Shown one piece after another: positions 40,461 to 64,000 of a stretch of 64,000 nt of DNA. The translations under genes and the position numbers were made by a program. This DNA is from Onchidella celtica. Lineage: Eukaryota; Mollusca; Gastropoda; Systellommatophora; Onchidiidae. Below the pieces are notes generated by a model. It ran no database searches. It saw nothing but the letters and a program-made list of their open reading frames with translations, and was not told the origin of the DNA. Position 1 is the stretch's first letter. Each line of letters opens with the position of its first letter. The stretch covers positions 81,725,186 through 81,789,185 of the forward strand of contig OZ007567.1 of NCBI GenBank assembly GCA_963931925.1, written 5' to 3'.

Positions 40461-42925
40461 TGTATGTAATGATTAGCTCGTATAGCACTCAAATTCACGA
40501 AAAATGACGTGCTCTAATGCGTTGAACTAAAATTAGGAAAGGGATAGTTTACACAGGATCAGTTCATCATGCTCCCACTCATACGCATAATACTAGGAAT
40601 TACTCTACTCGACGCTTCAAACCTCTGAGACCAAAAGGGGCATCATGCAGTTTCAAAGGAGACAATCCAAAACAATTCAGTTTTGAGTCTATGTTCGAAT
40701 GTGGTGATGTTCTCACTTTTCCTAGTGTTTGTTCCACAATTTAGGCCCACCAATACAAAAAACCTTTTCTCTGAAAGGTCATCTATGTGTGAGCGACTCA
40801 AGAAGTTTGGCTTCCACTGATCTTAAAAGTGTGTGATGGCGCATGGATGGTGACAAAGAATGACAGTAGAAATAACATGTAAATATACGTAATTTAAGAC
40901 AGTGCAGGTTGTTGGTTTTTTTTTAACATTTTTTATTATTTTGAAGTGGATTAAATTATAAGATTGATCTAAGTGGCTCGTTGGCTAATAGTACTATAAT
41001 TTAAGATTGTATAATGACATCATAATTATTATTATCTTACTGTAACAAAACGATCGCAGTACAAGTTCGGATACAGGCTAATGTTAACCCTAGCCCTGCG
41101 CGAGGCCACCATGGAAGCCTAGCGCCCCCAAACCGGGAAGCACGCGGAGCCACGTTATTGCTCCTCACACTGCAACCCTCTTCCTGCGCGAGGCCACTTT
41201 TGTGGCATGGCAACTCCAGGTCTTCTGTTTCTTTACTTGGTTTCTCCCACTGATCGTTTTCTTACGCCCATTCCGGTTGTTCATTTTATTTATCCTGTCA
41301 CCCCTACTACACCTAACAATGGTAACGTCCAATGAAATGTGATAACCATTCGTCATACTCATGTAATTGTTCGGGCAGATCAGAACTTTGAACTGAGGAA
41401 AATCAAAAGGAAACGTTCGACTTTAATGCCAATTGTTCTATGCATAATAATTAATGCTGCACAAGGGTATCTCTTGGAAGCTTTGTCATCCGGGAAACCT
41501 GGGAGAAAATGACTGTCTTTGTTGTTGGTTGGTTTTCTTATTTGAATTGGTAATTAGAGAGATATTCTGTTAATTTTACGTTGAGGTACATGTATGTACT
41601 GGAGCTGGAAATCAAATCTCCTGCCAAAGTCAGTGAGAAGGTTGTACTAAGAAAATAAAAATAATGGAGGTTGAGCTTTAAAACAGTGGAGGCGGGAGAA
41701 AGGAATGTTATGACACAAACCATCCAGTTAGATACAAGTCAAGCACCTGGCTTAACAAATGATTTATCCACCTATTCTATTTTGCCTAACTTAGGGACAA
41801 GAAAGGGCAGACCTCTTGGGAAAAAAGTTTTTAAAAGGCATGTAAATGTAGAACATTCTTTATTATGAGCCTTCTATTTAACAATAAAACTGAATACATC
41901 TCATCACAAGTACTTTATCCAAATATTATAGGGGTCACTCACGATTTATCCAGATTATTTTTGTTATAGTGTACTAAAGTGAACACCATGCACATGTTCA
42001 AAATGACCCGATTAACCTGACCGCTGAGGTTGACGGCAACGCGGGCGAACGCCTGGCTAGCCACCGGCTATCCACATAGCTGGTCGTTACGTGGACGAGT
42101 TCACGCAGTGTGGGACGAGGGTTAAGAAACGAGTTCTGCAGCAAGATTATGATCAGCACCATTCCTCACTATGCCATTTTCGATAAATTGGTGGCAGAAT
42201 GAGGGATTATATAACAACATTGATATATGGCAATTTGGAAATTCCTGATTATACTACACCAACTTTTCCTTTTTATTTACATGAAAAACAAACAACGAAC
42301 ATTTTATAAGTTTCGTTTCAGTTAATAAGATTTAATTAAAATGTAAAAAGGTCACCGTGCGTATTTCTTGTTTCCTTTCTTTTAAATTGCACTAACTGAG
42401 TCAGACAGGTTTCCATCTCGACTCTTTGCAGGTGTCCATATAAAGTACAAAGATCCTATAGCTTGCCCTCTACGTCAGTTTAATAAAGCTTTGTTTACCA
42501 TTCAGAATTCCTTGAAACGGCGGGGTTAATATATTTGTGTTTGTCCTTTAGCATTACTTGCGTAAATGTAGAATACATGACTTGTTAAACTTTAATACAT
42601 TACAAACTTGTACCAGTGTTTTGCGATTCTTGTGTCACCCTGAAACGAATCCGTTTCAGTAGTAAGAAAAAGTTAGAAAAAAAAATATATAACCAAAACA
42701 GGTAAATAACAAACATAAAATACGCATGGCTCATACAAAATTACCAATTCATCTCTAAAAATCAGTACTTTCAACACAGGTGGTGAGAAAGGTATACATT
42801 TTCCGTCTCACTCACTTTTCGCAGTTAAAAACATATCATATCTTGTTATCTCCTGCCTAATGCATTGTTGGAATGTACCACTTGCATTTTCATAGAACTA
42901 GAAGTGCTGAGAGAGGACAGGACAG

Positions 42926-42929
42926 GAGC

Positions 42930-42961
<32 letters not shown>

Positions 42962-43028
42962 GGAGAGAGAGAGAGAGAAGGAGAGAGTGAGTGAGAGAAA
43001 GAGGAAGAGCCTGAGAGAGAGAGAAAGA

Positions 43029-43065
<37 letters not shown>

Positions 43066-43066
43066 G
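42926..43066. repeat. GA-rich array 1
   Basis: Interrupted GA repeats about 400 bases from the end of gene B. Confidence 0.9.
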
Positions 43067-43151
43067 CCAGCCACACAGCTGAAAATAGGTAGCACTAAAC
43101 AGCTGTGTTAATTATTAACAATTTATTTATTATTTATTAACACATACACAT

Positions 43152-43154
<3 letters not shown>

Positions 43155-43217
<63 letters not shown>

Positions 43218-43265
43218 GGACAGACAGAGAGAAAGAGAGAGAGAGAGACACAGAGAAAGAGATGG

Positions 43266-43326
<61 letters not shown>
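43155..43326. repeat. GA-rich array 2
   Basis: GA repeats with GGGACAGACAG and GGATTG interruptions, 140 bases downstream of the gene B stop codon. Confidence 0.9.
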
Positions 43327-43329
<3 letters not shown>

Positions 43330-43466
43330 AATCATGTAACTCTAAACGGCTATGCTATTAAATTTATCACTTCTCATTCATGCTCCTACTACATGGGTAG
43401 GCCTATAACCTTTGCACAACAGCCTAAACTGAACATGTAATAAATTCCAGATGGAAGACACGATTC

Positions 43467-62098
<18,632 letters not shown>

Positions 62099-62559
62099 AG
62101 TCTTAAATTCTGAAACAATCCGATATATTAAAACATATTGAAGTACGTGGGAGTAACTAGCTTATTCTCTAATGTGAATTAAGTACGCCTTTCCTGTTGA
62201 GCAATGTTTTTCCTTATCTGAATTCTGAATTTCAAAATTAAAAAAAATAGTCGTGTGATATTTAAGTCTACCATCATTTAATAATGTATACTGCGTTATT
62301 TGGGTTTAACAACGGCATATCTTCTCATAGTTGTGTCCATCACATTATCTGTGTGGCATGTCATATAAATCCTAATTTAAGCTGAGGAGGCATTTAGACT
62401 GTTGTATGGACATAGTCAACCCAGAAACTTGGGTATGACTTGGGCAGGGACCTGGATTTGAAATCACCGACAAAATCGAGCTTTTGAAAAAGGAAGTGTA
62501 TATCCGTACAACATGTTTTCCAAAAGCGCGACTGGTGAAGGTTTGCTGAAATAAAACTT

Positions 62560-64000
62560 GGCACCGGTGTAGCAGGCCAGATTATACCCCCACCAGACTA
62601 TACCCGGGGTTAAACTAGGCCAGTTTATACCCCGGATATACTTTGGGCTAGGCCAGACTGTACACCCCCCCCCTCCCATGCAGTCCAGATTATACCCCCT
62701 ACTTTAAAAAAAAAAAAACAAGTCAAGACCACAGTTTAATTCAACTTAAGTTTAAATTGTTCATCATCACTGTCATCAGATATCATATTGAAGCATACAT
62801 TCTTGGGTCCTGTAAATTATGGTACTTTAAGAGGAAATAAACATGCACTAAAAAGCATTGATATACAAAAGGATTGAAAATCCATTCAAACTGATATGAT
62901 TAGACTTTAACACTAATTTTACTTGTGTCCGTTGATATTATTATTGTTTTTTGGGTTGTTGTTTTTTTTAATAATTAGCTGTCCATGAGTTAAACATGTA
63001 TTGTATTTTTTTGTCTCGCACCACTGACATACAGTTAGTGGCAAGGTATGAAATATTATAAGACTCATAAATGTAAAGTTTTCTGAATTTTATTTTAATT
63101 TTTGAAAATCAGAAATTTGCTTGATGTGTCAGAACAATTAGATCTACATACAGAGTTACAATGATGCAGAGAGAAAAGGCCGGGAAAGAACACACGGAGA
63201 AAAACAACAACAACAAAATTTTAATAACCCAGCTGACAGATGGTGCAATTCCATCATCCAGCAGACATTAAATACTTCACACAAAATAAACACATACTAA
63301 CATTTTTTCACATGATGCTTAACCTGTCCAGATCCACTTGAAACGTTACAGAATGCTAAGCAGTACTATACAATAACAATAAGAAAACCAAATCATCTTA
63401 TTTACTCTTGAAAATATAGAGAATATAATCAATATCAGAATCATCATCATAATCATCATCTTGGAATAACATAAAGATAAGAGGGAATATAAAAATGACC
63501 TACACATCATTCTAGAATCTATAAGCATCAATGTGTGTGTAACAAATATATGTAAAAGATGGGTTAAATCTTTTCAACTATTCAAGTAGAACTGGACAAA
63601 AAGCTTTAGTAAAGTAGCTTTTGATAGTCGTGTAAACTGAGAGATTAAATCCACTGAGACAACAGTGCATTGTAAAAATAATTACAGTATGTTACGGCAA
63701 AAATTCGACGGATCATGTTGCGTTAACATTTCTTGTTAGTAAATTTTTTGATAGCTTATTTGTAGAAAGGTACACATTTCATGCAGCTCATGGTTTAAGG
63801 CACTGGATTAGTTTGCATGGCATTTGAAGGATTGCAATTATGTGTTATGGTGAATAAAGGCATGTCACTTGCGGGTGAAATAAAATTTAAAAAACTTAAT
63901 GTTGTATCCTTGAATATTTTGCCTGAATATGGGAGTATAATCTGGACTGGTGGAATATAGTTTGGCCTAGCCCAAAGTATACCTTGCGTATAAACTGGCC
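62560..64000. mobile_element. Inverted-repeat DNA element, cut by the window end
   Basis: The block 62618-62706 (GGCCAGTTTATAC, ACTTTGGGCTAGGCC, CAGTCCAGATTATAC) recurs inverted at 63924-64000. The outer part of the left arm, with further GGCCAGATTATACCCC-type units from about 62575, has no partner inside the window, so the right end lies beyond 64000. The interior (62710-63920) is AT-rich without an ORF, so it is non-autonomous. Confidence 0.65.

Overview
The window is animal nuclear DNA: spliceosomal introns, dense microsatellites, and LINEs, SINEs, LTR elements and cut-and-paste transposons. The gene content and the TE mix suggest a marine invertebrate, but I cannot name the phylum from sequence alone.

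Host genes. Two complete ABCG half-transporter genes of the White type lie head-to-tail on the minus strand. Gene A (34426 down to 2143) has 21 coding exons and 684 codons before the stop. Gene B (62098 down to 43467) has 21 coding exons and 702 codons before the stop. All introns are GT-AG, all sit at the same protein positions with the same phases in both genes, and 12 of the 21 exon lengths are identical or nearly so, so they are tandem duplicates. Both keep Walker A, Q-loop, signature, Walker B and H-loop residues and an ABC2-type membrane domain. As half-transporters they would have to dimerise, with themselves or each other.

Layout. 89-1941: an LTR carrying a 1.27-kb intron-like insert. 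2143-34426: gene A, whose introns hold a 5'-truncated LINE with a C-terminal zinc finger (3060-4975), tRNA-derived SINE pieces, a nearly intact Gypsy-type LTR retrotransposon (8312-12861), a hAT-type MITE (13255-13634), a LINE tail (17890-18350), a Ginger-like DNA transposon with an integrase-type transposase (21412-24330), and a triple-LTR array (28280-34176) in intron 1. 34427-43466: intergenic, with a pair of 16-bp palindromes upstream of gene A, a SINE, a MITE fragment and long microsatellites. 43467-62098: gene B, whose introns hold mainly GA, GATA and related arrays and a 52-bp minisatellite made from copies of the exon 14 splice donor. 62560-64000: the left part of an inverted-repeat element cut by the window edge.

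Most notable. (1) The LTR at the window start contains a sequence bounded by GTAAGT and TTCCAG with a good branch-point and pyrimidine tract. In the three LTRs at 28-34 kb exactly this segment is absent, to the base, as if they had passed through a spliced RNA. (2) A minisatellite of about 20 units multiplies the exon 14 splice donor of gene B. (3) The LTR-internal-LTR-internal-LTR array is flanked by a 4-bp target duplication. (4) The Ginger-like transposon has elaborate palindromic ends.
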